In this document: positions 14,993 through 22,660 of the stretch, one piece after another | Numbering within the stretch: the first letter of the stretch is position 1 | How the letters are laid out: every line of letters starts with the position of its first letter | NCBI GenBank assembly: GCA_964587625.1 | Contig: CAZPLU010000034.1 | Location: forward strand, 1 to 26,811 | Reading direction: 5' to 3' | Length of the DNA stretch: 26,811 nt | Source: DAOPZJ01 sp964587625 | GTDB lineage: Bacteria; Bacillota; Clostridia; Oscillospirales; JAKOTC01 | Notes under the pieces: model-generated | Databases searched by the model: none | The model's input: only the letters and a program-made list of their open reading frames with translations | Told to the model about the DNA's origin: nothing | Translations under genes and position numbers: made by a program

Positions 14993-15666
14993 TAATTTGT
15001 TTAAGATTCGTTATCGTCCATTTATCGTTTTTTCTGTTTGGGTACTCGCCGGCATAATCAATCAAAAACGACGTAAATCCCTGTTCCCTCGCACCGTCAG
15101 CAACAAAAATATCATCGTCCACAAATAAACTCTCCGGGGCGGTTACACCTTGCGCGTTTAATGCCGCGTTAAAAAATTATAGGGTTTGGTTTGCTTGCGC
15201 CTACTAAAGAACTTGCGGTAAAAGAAGTAAAATACTTTGCTATATCGAGTTGTTTCAATGTAAGCTCCAAAGATGGCGATGTGTTGCTGATTTCCCCCAT
15301 TCTATATCCTCTCGATCTGAAATACTCTAAAACCTCGACGGTTTCGGGATATAACAACTTGTCATTATTGCACCACAATTCATTAAACAACAATAGCGCC
15401 CGATTCTTTAAATCCTCAATTACGCCTTCGCCGACAAGCATATGATAATAATAACGCTTTGAAAACTCCCGTTCATCATCAACATTTCTATACCACGGTT
15501 TTCTCCCCTCTGATGCCAACTGAAAAAGTTCCACCATTTTCTCATAAGAAAAAGTAAACGTTTTACCGCTCCAGGATTCGATCAGATCGCTCCGTTGTTT
15601 TTCTTTTTCGGGATTATTATAGGTTAAAGTATTGTCACGGTCAAAAAATATCGCTTTATATTTCAC
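14973..15666 (-). pseudogene. HAD-family hydrolase with single-base frameshift
   Basis: This is a haloacid dehalogenase-type phosphatase. Motif I FFDRDNTLTY is right after the start and motif II is EISNTSPS; motif III/IV lies after the break as SKPNP, then SLFVDDDIFVADGAREQGF. The GTG start at 15666 is set by AGGAGG 7 nt upstream; the longer open frame to 15708 is not needed. An A6 run at 15171-15176 (T6 in the sense strand) shifts the frame and creates a stop. With five bases the frame would run on through NAALNAQG to a stop at 14973, giving about 230 aa, a normal length. The cause is either a real recent inactivation or a homopolymer sequencing error. It is preceded by a structured leader and its own promoter. 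Confidence 0.82.
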
Positions 15667-15704
15667 AATATATCCTCCTGTATGAATGTAATTTATTGAA
15701 ACCT

Positions 15705-15836
15705 GCACAAAGACCAGTTTACGCCTTTTCGGCGGGTTTCACCATTTGGCAGGATACTATGAAAAGGGTGTTTCATAGTCGCTCGCGTCGAATTTGCATG
15801 CCTCTTTATATCGCCGGAGGACCTTTGTCTTTACGC
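15705..15836 (-). ncRNA. Structured 5' leader of the HAD gene, candidate riboswitch
   Basis: The RNA reads leftward. GCGUAAAGAC (15836-15827) pairs with GUCUUUGUGC (15714-15705), 10 bp with two G-U, closing a domain. Inside are a perfect 9-bp hairpin (ACUAUGAAA/UUUCAUAGU, 15779-15756), a CGCC-GAAAA-GGCG hairpin (15734-15722) and a GGCA/UGCC pairing (15802-15799 with 15751-15748). UCCUCC (15821-15816) is complementary to the HAD ribosome site GGAGGA (15678-15673) and can alternatively pair with GAGG at 15804-15801. No known riboswitch consensus matched by eye. The structure is inferred, not folded by software. Confidence 0.5.
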
Positions 15837-15847
15837 CCTATATTTTT

Positions 15848-15875
15848 ATTATAACAAAAACCCGCCGGAAAGCAA
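15848..15875 (-). promoter_or_regulatory. Promoter of the HAD leader
   Basis: On the minus strand, TTGCTT at 15870-15875, a 16-nt spacer, and TATAAT at 15848-15853. Transcription would start about 15841-15839, immediately before the closing stem of the leader. Confidence 0.65.
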
Positions 15876-15903
15876 TTGCGCTTTTTCGACAGGTCCCGTC
15901 ATT

Positions 15904-15987
15904 TGGTGCGAGAAACGGGACTTGAACCCGTATGTCATAGACACACGCCCCTCAAACGTGCGCGTCTACCAGTTCCGCCACTCTCGC
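15904..15987 (-). tRNA. tRNA-Leu (GAG), CCA encoded
   Basis: This is a class II tRNA of 84 nt. Acceptor GCGAGAG pairs with TTCTCGC, discriminator A, CCA encoded. Anticodon stem CACGT/GCGTG encloses TTGAGGG, giving anticodon GAG. The long variable arm TGTC-TATG-ACA is characteristic of tRNA-Leu, and the T arm is ACGGG-TTCAAGT-CCCGT. Confidence 0.95.
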
Positions 15988-16030
15988 ATATATTTTGAGG
16001 TTTTGAGTCAAGACCCAAACCGCAAAGTGT

Positions 16031-16059
16031 ATTCTATCATCATACGGGGATTTTGTCAA
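16031..16059 (-). promoter_or_regulatory. Promoter of tRNA-Leu
   Basis: On the minus strand, TTGACA at 16054-16059, a 17-nt spacer, and TAGAAT at 16031-16036, about 45 nt before the tRNA. Confidence 0.8.
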
Positions 16060-16072
16060 CCGGTTTTTTGTG

Positions 16073-16125
16073 AAAGTGTTCGGATGGGATTTTCGCGAAA
16101 CTGTTCGGATGGGGATGTTTTTCGC
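16073..16125. repeat. Imperfect tandem repeat upstream of the tRNA-Leu promoter
   Basis: Two copies, 16073-16097 and 16098-16125, share TGTTCGGATGGG followed by TTTTCGC. The second copy is three bases longer. They lie just upstream of the -35 box. Confidence 0.5.
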
Positions 16126-16207
16126 AATAGAAGCGCATAGATAAACAATACCCAAAGGGGGCGAAATGGTATTATGATTTTTTTATGAAAGGATGTTACT
16201 CATGCTC

Positions 16208-17410
16208 TCATCGCTTTTCAATTATTTCTTTTGCCCCGTGGAATGCGGCTAAGTCCTGTATCGCTAGTTCGATTTGTTTGTGATGATCAAAAGCGGAGTC
16301 GAAAATATTTCTTTCTTTGATGATGAATTTTTTTGTTTTCCATTCCATTTTGCAATCCAAATAACCGATGAATCTATTTCCTGCGAGAATTGAAAGCGGC
16401 CATTTCATCCCCTTTTTCTTGAAATATTCAAACGTAAAAGAGTAATCAAAAAATGTTTTCAGCCACGTTTGATCCCGTACAAGCGTATCCATCGGAGAAA
16501 TAAAGCGAATTCCTTCGCTGTTTTGTACCGTGCCGCCGTTCGATTCATCGAGGAAACGTCGTTTTGACGCGTGCATATAGCATACTTTTTTACCGATTTT
16601 AAACGGAAGCGGCGAAATGGTTTTTTCAAGCTCCAGCCGGGAAAAAACAGGGCTCACTTCGGCAGTCGGAATTCCCGTGATATGCGATATATGAATGGGA
16701 TAGGTAACGCCCAGAGAGGAGATCAGTTTTTCGACGATATAAGCTCTGGCTTTATCTTCGCTGATTTCTTGATTCGGCCAATTTGTTATGCCGATATTTT
16801 CTTTTAAAATATAAACCGGCTCTCTGAAAGTGCCCGGGTTTCGCCCGCAGGTTATAAGGTCCCTCTTGCGCACCAATCTGTAAAAAGCGCGGAATATGGG
16901 CAGTTCGTAATTTCGGTCGTGTTCTCTCCGGTATTGATGCCATTCATAAGATAAATTGAAGTGCGCCCAAATTTCTTTGGCTGTCATCCCTTGTAATCCG
17001 GTTAAACCCGCCTTTAATTCACTTTCCGCAGCTTGATCTTTTGGATGATCCGCGGCCCCAAGCCAACTTTCATCGGAGCTTCCCCATCTTACAATCCCTT
17101 TGGTGGCGGCATGGTATATCGCATATTCATCATAGGGTACAAAAAACATATTCCGTTTAAATGCGAATGTCTCTATCATTTTAAATTCTTGATATGCCGC
17201 AATATCCAGTTCATTTGCGGCAAAACCCTTTTTCCTGTTCCAAAGCATCATGTATTGATTCAGATGGATGGTCGGATTCGGGTCATATTGCAAACCGCAT
17301 ATGTCCGAGACGATATCTTCGACACTTTCAGAGCTTCGCTCACTCAAGTGTTGGCTGTTAATGATGATGTTGCGAATGATTCCCTCTTGACCGCCGATGA
17401 TATTACTCAT
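16208..17410 (-). CDS. Winged-helix DNA-binding protein, YcaQ/AlkZ-like (HTH_42), 400 aa
   Basis: The protein resembles the winged-helix family that includes the DNA crosslink-repair glycosylases YcaQ and AlkZ. Visible family features are GLQYDPNPTIHLNQYMMLWNR (residues about 39-59, the position of the QxD-containing segment), TFAFKRNMFFVPYDEY, tandem winged-helix segments in the middle (AKEIWAHFNLSY, ITGIPTAEVSPVF) and a C-terminal barrel with WPLSILAGNRFIGYLDCKMEW. The catalytic status is uncertain because the key motif reads QYD. If active it would excise bulky or crosslinked bases in the cytoplasm. AGGATG about 7 nt before the ATG serves as ribosome site. It lies downstream of the MutS-like pair on the same strand but about 200 bp away. 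Confidence 0.75.
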   Translation of the reverse strand: MSNIIGGQEGIIRNIIINSQHLSERSSESVEDIVSDICGLQYDPNPTIHLNQYMMLWNRKKGFAANELDIAAYQEFKMIETFAFKRNMFFVPYDEYAIYHAATKGIVRWGSSDESWLGAADHPKDQAAESELKAGLTGLQGMTAKEIWAHFNLSYEWHQYRREHDRNYELPIFRAFYRLVRKRDLITCGRNPGTFREPVYILKENIGITNWPNQEISEDKARAYIVEKLISSLGVTYPIHISHITGIPTAEVSPVFSRLELEKTISPLPFKIGKKVCYMHASKRRFLDESNGGTVQNSEGIRFISPMDTLVRDQTWLKTFFDYSFTFEYFKKKGMKWPLSILAGNRFIGYLDCKMEWKTKKFIIKERNIFDSAFDHHKQIELAIQDLAAFHGAKEIIEKR

Positions 17411-17541
17411 TTAAAAACATCCTATCACTTATGATTTGGATTGTGTCAGCCGTTTTGAATACTCTCCGGAGCCGGAAATCACTGCCGGGGAAGAACCTTT
17501 GGAACGGAAAACGTTTTCTTTTTACGCTCCTCACCGCTTTT

Positions 17542-17579
17542 AATGCCTTTTTGCATTTAATCATTGCCGTTTTGGCAAT
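17542..17579. terminator. Two adjacent small hairpins after the MutS-like operon
   Basis: AATGC/GCATT at 17542-17557 and ATTGCC/GGCAAT at 17563-17579 lie 35 nt past the MutS-like stop at 17614. No clear T-run follows on the minus strand, so termination is uncertain. Confidence 0.35.
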
Positions 17580-17613
17580 CATTTTTGAATTTTATTGCAA
17601 TTCCGATCGGACC

Positions 17614-19188
17614 TCAGGTGTGCCTCGCCACGGTCTGCTTGGCATGGCTGGTGACCGCCGCTTCGCCCTCTATGATTTTATATCCGGGTTTGACGGCGTC
17701 TCCGCTTCCCTCGACAACGGCGACCAAACTTTTGATTTTGCTTCCCCCGGCTTGATCGTTGAATAACCGATATGCAGCGGCAAGCTTGAGCAAGTGGGTC
17801 ACCCATAACCCCCTTGCGGCGCTTTTTTGCAACGTGAGCAGGAGGTTGCTCATGATCACGATCGAATCATACGAGCTGGTCGCCGTGAGCGGTTCATTGA
17901 AGCAAAAGAAGCAGTTTCCCGTTTTGATTTGGTCCAGTGCCGTTGAGAGTTGTTTCAATTCTTCGCCCAACCTGCCCGAACCGATGGCGCCGAGTTCCTC
18001 TTTCGCGAAAACGGCGACAATGCTGTCGGCGGCGCTGATTTGCGCGCTTTCCGCCGGAATCGGAAAACCGAGCTGATATAAAAATTGCGCCAATAAAACG
18101 CTCCGGATATAAACCGTTTTTCCGCCCTCGTTGGTTCCGGTGATCATGCCGATTTCGCGGTTTAAGGAGACGTCATTGGGAACGATTTCGTCTGTATTGA
18201 GTTTTTCCAAGAGTTCGGGACTGTATAGATTGGCCGCCGTGAAAATTCCGTTTTCCCCCGGCTCCGGCAGGCACCACTTTATCCCTTTCAAACCCCACCG
18301 CCTTGCAAGATCCGCAGCCGACAGATAAAATGACAGCCCTTCGACAAAATTCCCGAAGCGGGTCACCACGGTCTTGATATATCTGCGCGACTCGTCTTTC
18401 AGACGTTCGGTGAGGTCTCTGACGATCAAACTCAATACTTGGGGCATGTAATACGCATAATTATTTTCGTCTTTATTCACGGTGATGTTATAATTCATAA
18501 CGGAGCTATAAGGGCTTAACATCGTCGGGTTCTTAAAAATCCCGTATTGATATCTGTGAATCTCGTGTTCAACGCGTTTTGAATCGGAGCGTTTCTTAAA
18601 GTCCTCCTTTTCGGAAGACATCGACATGAACTGGCATTCCTCTGCCTCAAGGGTTTCGTTTAAATTGACGCCGAGCGTATAACCGATCGTATGGTCGATA
18701 TTCGGCATTTTTTGATCCAACAACGGCTTGAAGACGTCGACTTTCAACTCATTGAAGATGTCTTCGATCATCTCCCCGATCTTTTCGAGCCATACGGGCA
18801 GTCCTGTTTGCCTGCCGATCGCAGTTTTTAAATCCTCAATTACGGTGAGCAGATCGGTGATCATATTCGCGCCGGCTAAATTGTCGATCATATCCTCGTT
18901 TGTGCCGAAATCGTGATAGACATATTCTTTCATAACCGCATACTTTTCTAAAAAAGTGTTCAGCGTGTCATAGAGCTTTTTATTGCGCAATAATTCGGAC
19001 ACAATCTCCTGACGTCTTTTAATCACTCCGGTATCTGCTGTGCAGATTTCAATCAGACGGGGAGCCGAAATATGAATTCTGTGGCTTTTCGGAAAGATCA
19101 CCGGGCAAAGCCGATCGAGATCCAGGTTTTCGCCGCCGCAAATGGCGGCGCGTTTTTCAGGGCAGTCGCCCCAAAGCAAGTCCCTCAT
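17614..19188 (-). CDS. MutS-like ATPase B, 524 aa
   Basis: This is a MutS-related ATPase without the N-terminal mismatch-recognition domain. The first 340 residues are mostly helical, resembling MutS core and clamp regions. The C-terminal ATPase has Walker A GTNEGGKT at 351-358, an ABC-like signature GSGRLGEEL at 403-411, a Walker B-like strand CFFCFNEP at 426-433 and the VTH switch at 463-465. The usual Asp-Glu of Walker B is Asn-Glu (431-432). ATG overlaps the preceding gene's stop by 4 nt. It has the same length as its upstream partner and probably dimerises with it, as MutS-family ATPases work as dimers. A role in mismatch repair itself is doubtful. Confidence 0.82.
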   Translation of the reverse strand: MRDLLWGDCPEKRAAICGGENLDLDRLCPVIFPKSHRIHISAPRLIEICTADTGVIKRRQEIVSELLRNKKLYDTLNTFLEKYAVMKEYVYHDFGTNEDMIDNLAGANMITDLLTVIEDLKTAIGRQTGLPVWLEKIGEMIEDIFNELKVDVFKPLLDQKMPNIDHTIGYTLGVNLNETLEAEECQFMSMSSEKEDFKKRSDSKRVEHEIHRYQYGIFKNPTMLSPYSSVMNYNITVNKDENNYAYYMPQVLSLIVRDLTERLKDESRRYIKTVVTRFGNFVEGLSFYLSAADLARRWGLKGIKWCLPEPGENGIFTAANLYSPELLEKLNTDEIVPNDVSLNREIGMITGTNEGGKTVYIRSVLLAQFLYQLGFPIPAESAQISAADSIVAVFAKEELGAIGSGRLGEELKQLSTALDQIKTGNCFFCFNEPLTATSSYDSIVIMSNLLLTLQKSAARGLWVTHLLKLAAAYRLFNDQAGGSKIKSLVAVVEGSGDAVKPGYKIIEGEAAVTSHAKQTVARHT

Positions 19189-20759
19189 TTTTTGCCTCCC
19201 GTTATTTTTAAAATCTGCTCGACAAACCGCGTACGGCCCTCGTCCTGCCGGTCACAGATGCCCTTTTTTTCGGCAAGCTCAATCGCGTAACTCAAGTGGA
19301 TCGGGGGCTGCTTCAGCGCTTTATAGGTTCTTTTCGCGGTATCGCCGTCCTCGACGGTCTGCATGACAATGCTGCCGCAGCGCTCGCCCGCGATCGCGAA
19401 TAATTCAAACAGGTGCGTGACGATGATGCCGAACCCGCCCCTCGCGGTGATTTTATCGATCATATCCGCGCAGACCTCCGCGCCTTCGTCCGGATTCGTG
19501 GAGGTCATCGGTTCGTTCAAAAAAACCAAAGCGCCCGGTTTCATTGCGCTTTCAATCATTGAAAACCGCTCGGCCTCCAACGCCATCCGCGAGAGGTTGC
19601 CCTCGCTGTCCTCTCCGCCGGAAAACAGGGTATATATCGCGGGAACGGGTGATGAGACGAAGTTTTTGGCGGGTACGTTCAACCCGAGCTGAAACAAAAC
19701 CTGCGCCTGTGCGATGCTGATCAGCAGCTCTGTTTTACCCGAATGGTTGGCTCCGGTCAAAATATAGTATTGATCGGAGATATCGATGTCGTTTGACACG
19801 ACCGGTTCGTCGGAATTTAATGCCAACCAGAGTGAATACAGGCCTGCGGCGGCGAAAGTTTTGGATTTATCTGTGATTGCCGGCGTGCAGGTTTCGTAAC
19901 CGCGCTCGGCGAGTTCTTTTTCAAATTTGATACCCGCAAGCGCGATATTGAGCATATCCGCCAATGCGCAAAAACGTCGGACCGATTCGACGGAACTGAC
20001 ACGATCCATGATTTTTTCAAACGACGCGATCTCTTTTTTAAACCGGCTGACAAAGTCGCCGAGCAAAAACCGGTTCAATTTCGAACGTTGTTCGGCGGAT
20101 TTGGGTTTTCGCATAAAAGAAATGCCGCTCTGTTCGGTGAGCCCTTTTTCCGTAAAAATGCAATCGCCCGGAAGCGGCCGTTCGGACAGTTCACCGATGA
20201 TGATTTTGTCCGGATCGAACCATTTCATCTTTTTGAAATGAACACCCACGAACAGAGATCGCGTACGCATCCAGCGCGTGTCCAGTTTTTGCACTTCGCC
20301 GATGATGTCACGGGCGTCGCTTGCCGAGAGGTCTTTGGCGATATTCGCTTTCAACTCTTCAAATCGTTCGCAAAGAACGGAGCAATGGGTAAAGGCGTTT
20401 AAAAATTCCCGCACCAAATCTGCATATACACACAAAATATTGTAATAACCGATTTTTTTTCGGAGTTTTTCCTGAATGTGACCGCAGTCATAGAGTTGTT
20501 TTTTCAAACGATTCAATTTGGGAAGCTGCAGACAAAGATGGTTATAAAACAAGGGGTTTTTACGCAAATCCGAAAGAATTTTTTGGCGCGCGATAATTTC
20601 CGCCGGATCGCAGGTGAAAAAATCGGTGAAGGACGTCAGTGAAAAATCCGCCGGAATTGCGTGTATGATCGCCAAAGCCAGCGGTTTGAGCCGCAAATGA
20701 TCCTGTTCGTTTTCGTTTGCGGACCACACCGCGGGATTTTGTTTTACAAACAATTCCAT
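19185..20759 (-). CDS. MutS-like ATPase A, 524 aa
   Basis: This is the first gene of the MutS-like pair. Residues 1-330 form a helical core; the ATPase has Walker A GANHSGKT at 336-343, signature-like GNLSRMALE at 387-395, Walker B-like ALVFLNEP at 410-417 and VTH at 447-449. As in its partner, Walker B is Asn-Glu in place of Asp-Glu. The ATG at 20759 is chosen because GGAGG lies 9 nt upstream and a promoter (TTGCAA-17-TAAAAT) sits at 20791-20819; the frame stays open to 20882, beyond that promoter. The two proteins are clearly diverged, so this is an old duplication maintained as an overlapping pair. Confidence 0.82.
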   Translation of the reverse strand: MELFVKQNPAVWSANENEQDHLRLKPLALAIIHAIPADFSLTSFTDFFTCDPAEIIARQKILSDLRKNPLFYNHLCLQLPKLNRLKKQLYDCGHIQEKLRKKIGYYNILCVYADLVREFLNAFTHCSVLCERFEELKANIAKDLSASDARDIIGEVQKLDTRWMRTRSLFVGVHFKKMKWFDPDKIIIGELSERPLPGDCIFTEKGLTEQSGISFMRKPKSAEQRSKLNRFLLGDFVSRFKKEIASFEKIMDRVSSVESVRRFCALADMLNIALAGIKFEKELAERGYETCTPAITDKSKTFAAAGLYSLWLALNSDEPVVSNDIDISDQYYILTGANHSGKTELLISIAQAQVLFQLGLNVPAKNFVSSPVPAIYTLFSGGEDSEGNLSRMALEAERFSMIESAMKPGALVFLNEPMTSTNPDEGAEVCADMIDKITARGGFGIIVTHLFELFAIAGERCGSIVMQTVEDGDTAKRTYKALKQPPIHLSYAIELAEKKGICDRQDEGRTRFVEQILKITGGKK

Positions 20760-20790
20760 AATGATACGCCTCCGCCCGTTCGATATCATA

Positions 20791-20819
20791 ATTTTAACGC
20801 GAATATTACCAAATTGCAA
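20791..20819 (-). promoter_or_regulatory. Promoter of the MutS-like pair
   Basis: On the minus strand, TTGCAA at 20814-20819, 17 nt, and TAAAAT at 20791-20796. It is divergent from the flavodiiron promoter about 90 bp away. Confidence 0.7.
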
Positions 20820-20907
20820 GATATGAAATAATCGTTTTGTGATTGTATCACGGTAATAAACGATGAATCGGATAAAATACAATCATGAAAGGTTTTTGCT
20901 TTTCCGG

Positions 20908-20936
20908 TTGAAATCCCCGGCAAAATTCGTTATAAT
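20908..20936 (+). promoter_or_regulatory. Promoter of the flavodiiron-rubredoxin pair
   Basis: TTGAAA at 20908-20913, 17 nt, and TATAAT at 20931-20936; the start is expected near 20943, just before GAAGGGGG and the ATG. Confidence 0.82.
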
Positions 20937-20958
20937 CCCATTGTAAGAAGGGGGTGTT

Positions 20959-22188
20959 ATGATGTACTGCACAAGAAAGGTCAAGGACGATTTGATCTAT
21001 ATCGGCGGCGACGACCGGCGGCTCGCGATGTTCGAGGGCGTCTATTCGGTCGCGCGCGGCGTCTCGTATAACTCGTATCTGCTGCTGGACGAAAAGATCG
21101 TCGTCTTCGACACCGTGGACAAAGCCGTGGGCAAGGTGTTCTTTGAAAACCTCGAGCACGAGCTCGCCGGCAGGACCCCCGACTATGTGATCGTCCAGCA
21201 CATGGAGCCCGACCACTCGGCGACGCTTGCCGATCTAATCCGCCGCTATCCCGGCGTCACCGTCGTGACCACCGCCAAATCCGCCGTGATGATGAGACAG
21301 TTCTTCGAGCTCGGCGAAGTTAAAATTCAAGCGGTCGGCGAGGGCGATACGCTCTGCACCGGAAAACATACGCTCGTTTTTCTCATGGCGCCGATGGTGC
21401 ACTGGCCCGAGGTCATGGTCACCTATGACAAAACCGATCAAATCCTGTTTTCCGCCGACGCGTTCGGCACCTTCGGCGCGCTGAACGGGGCGCTGTTCGC
21501 CGACGAGGTCGATTTTGAACGCGATTACCTCGGCGAGGCGAGGCGGTATTATTGCAACATCGTCGGCAAATACGGCCCCCAGACCCGGGCGCTGCTCAAC
21601 AAGGCGCAAGAGTTCCCGATCGGGATGATCTGCCCGCTGCACGGCTTTGTCTGGCGTAAAAACCTCGGTTTTTATCTCGAAAAATACGGGCGGTGGAGCG
21701 CCTATATCCCCGAGGAAAACGGCGTGATGATCGCCTATGCCTCGGTCTACGGCAACACCGAAAACGCCGCGCAGATCATCTCCTGCCGCCTGCGGGACAG
21801 AGGGATCAAAACCGTGATGTTCGACGTCTCGGTCACGCCCGCGTCGGAGATCGTGGCGTCGGCTTTCCGCTACAGCCACCTGCTGTTCGCCTCGACCACC
21901 TACAACATGGGCGTATTTATCACGATGGACGAGCTGCTGCGCGACCTCGCGGCGCACAACCTTCAAAACCGCGTCGTCGCCTTGGTCGAAAACGGCTCGT
22001 GGGCGCCGGTCTCGGGAAAACTGATGCGCGAAATTCTAGTAGATTGTAAAAACCTGACCTATATCGAAAACACGGTCACAATCAAGTCCTCGCTCAAAGA
22101 AGCGCAAACGGCGGAATTGGACGCACTGGTAAACGAAATCCGAGATTCCGTCCGCGCGATTCCCGAGTCCGTCACCGCAATGAAATAA
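20959..22188 (+). CDS. Flavodiiron protein (FprA-type), 409 aa
   Basis: This is a cytoplasmic O2 and/or NO reductase that takes electrons from rubredoxin and protects anaerobes. The N-terminal metallo-beta-lactamase-like domain carries the full diiron ligand set: H81, E83, D85 and H86 in QHMEPDHSA, H148 in MVHWPE, D167 in SADAFGTFG and H228 in CPLHGFVWR. The C-terminal flavodoxin domain (about 255-400) begins MIAYASVYGNTENAAQ, the FMN phosphate loop. Length is typical. Two adjacent ATGs (20959 and 20962) both fit the GAAGGGGG site. The rubredoxin gene follows 84 nt downstream, its expected electron donor. Confidence 0.95.
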   Translation: MMYCTRKVKDDLIYIGGDDRRLAMFEGVYSVARGVSYNSYLLLDEKIVVFDTVDKAVGKVFFENLEHELAGRTPDYVIVQHMEPDHSATLADLIRRYPGVTVVTTAKSAVMMRQFFELGEVKIQAVGEGDTLCTGKHTLVFLMAPMVHWPEVMVTYDKTDQILFSADAFGTFGALNGALFADEVDFERDYLGEARRYYCNIVGKYGPQTRALLNKAQEFPIGMICPLHGFVWRKNLGFYLEKYGRWSAYIPEENGVMIAYASVYGNTENAAQIISCRLRDRGIKTVMFDVSVTPASEIVASAFRYSHLLFASTTYNMGVFITMDELLRDLAAHNLQNRVVALVENGSWAPVSGKLMREILVDCKNLTYIENTVTIKSSLKEAQTAELDALVNEIRDSVRAIPESVTAMK

Positions 22189-22272
22189 TTCGCCCGTAAT
22201 CCGGAATCCGCGCGCCGCGTCCGGTTTATCCATACACAAATTTCTGCCAACAAGCGAAAGGGGAAAAGAACA

Positions 22273-22431
22273 ATGAAAAAGTATGTCTGTAATGTCTGCG
22301 GCTGGGAGTACGACGAGGAAAAAGGCGATTCCGACATCGGCGTCGCGCCCGGCACCAAATTCGAGGATCTGCCCGATGATTTCATGTGTCCTGTCTGCGG
22401 CGCGGGCAAGGACGAATTCAGTCCCGCATAA
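22273..22431 (+). CDS. Rubredoxin, 52 aa
   Basis: This is a small iron protein with one Fe(SCys)4 centre. The protein begins MKKYVCNVCGWEYDEEKGD and contains two Cys pairs, CNVCG (C6, C9) and CPVCG (C39, C42), with the usual GTKFEDLPDDFMCP between them. Length and motif order are those of a classical rubredoxin. AAAGGGG lies upstream of the ATG. It follows the flavodiiron gene, to which it should pass electrons during O2 or NO reduction. It is easily missed in annotation because of its size. Confidence 0.96.
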   Translation: MKKYVCNVCGWEYDEEKGDSDIGVAPGTKFEDLPDDFMCPVCGAGKDEFSPA

Positions 22432-22477
22432 TTTACTCTCGAGCGCCATTGAATTAAAACGGATTTAAACTGCAGAA

Positions 22478-22532
22478 GGGCCTGTCATCTCACGATGGCA
22501 GGCCCTGAGCGTGAAGATAAAGATCTTTACGC
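22478..22532 (+). terminator. Tandem hairpins after rubredoxin
   Basis: GGGCCTGTCATC/GATGGCAGGCCC (22478-22505, one G-T pair) and GCGTGAAGAT/ATCTTTACGC (22509-22532, 4-nt loop) stand 3 nt apart. Neither is followed by a good T-run, so transcript-end protection or factor-dependent termination is as likely as intrinsic termination. Confidence 0.5.
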
Positions 22533-22566
22533 TTCATGCGCTTTACCGTTCGGATCAACGAAAAAA

Positions 22567-22585
22567 TGTGTTAACGGTTTACACA
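22567..22585. promoter_or_regulatory. Palindromic operator upstream of the OsmC gene
   Basis: TGTGTTAACGGTTTACACA has 8-bp arms with one mismatch. It ends 3 bp before the -35 box. The CG-centred shape suggests a LacI/GalR-type or similar dimeric regulator; it does not match the spacing of a Rex or cre site exactly. Confidence 0.4.
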
Positions 22586-22588
22586 TCC

Positions 22589-22618
22589 TTGCAAACCTGC
22601 GAACACACATGGTATAAG
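22589..22618 (+). promoter_or_regulatory. Promoter of the OsmC-family gene
   Basis: TTGCAA at 22589-22594, an 18-nt spacer and TATAAG at 22613-22618. Confidence 0.6.
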
Positions 22619-22660
22619 TGAGGCGTTCTTATAAAATAATATCGAAAAGGGGGAGTTTTT

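Noticed and set aside
13488..15987. Complete integrated element between the two tRNAs
   Set aside because: No integrase, no direct repeat of either tRNA 3' end at the other boundary, and the tRNAs are on opposite strands with their own promoters.
22567..22585. Rex or CcpA (cre) site
   Set aside because: The palindrome has TGTTAA-type arms but a spacing that fits neither the 4-nt Rex gap nor the 14-bp cre pattern exactly.
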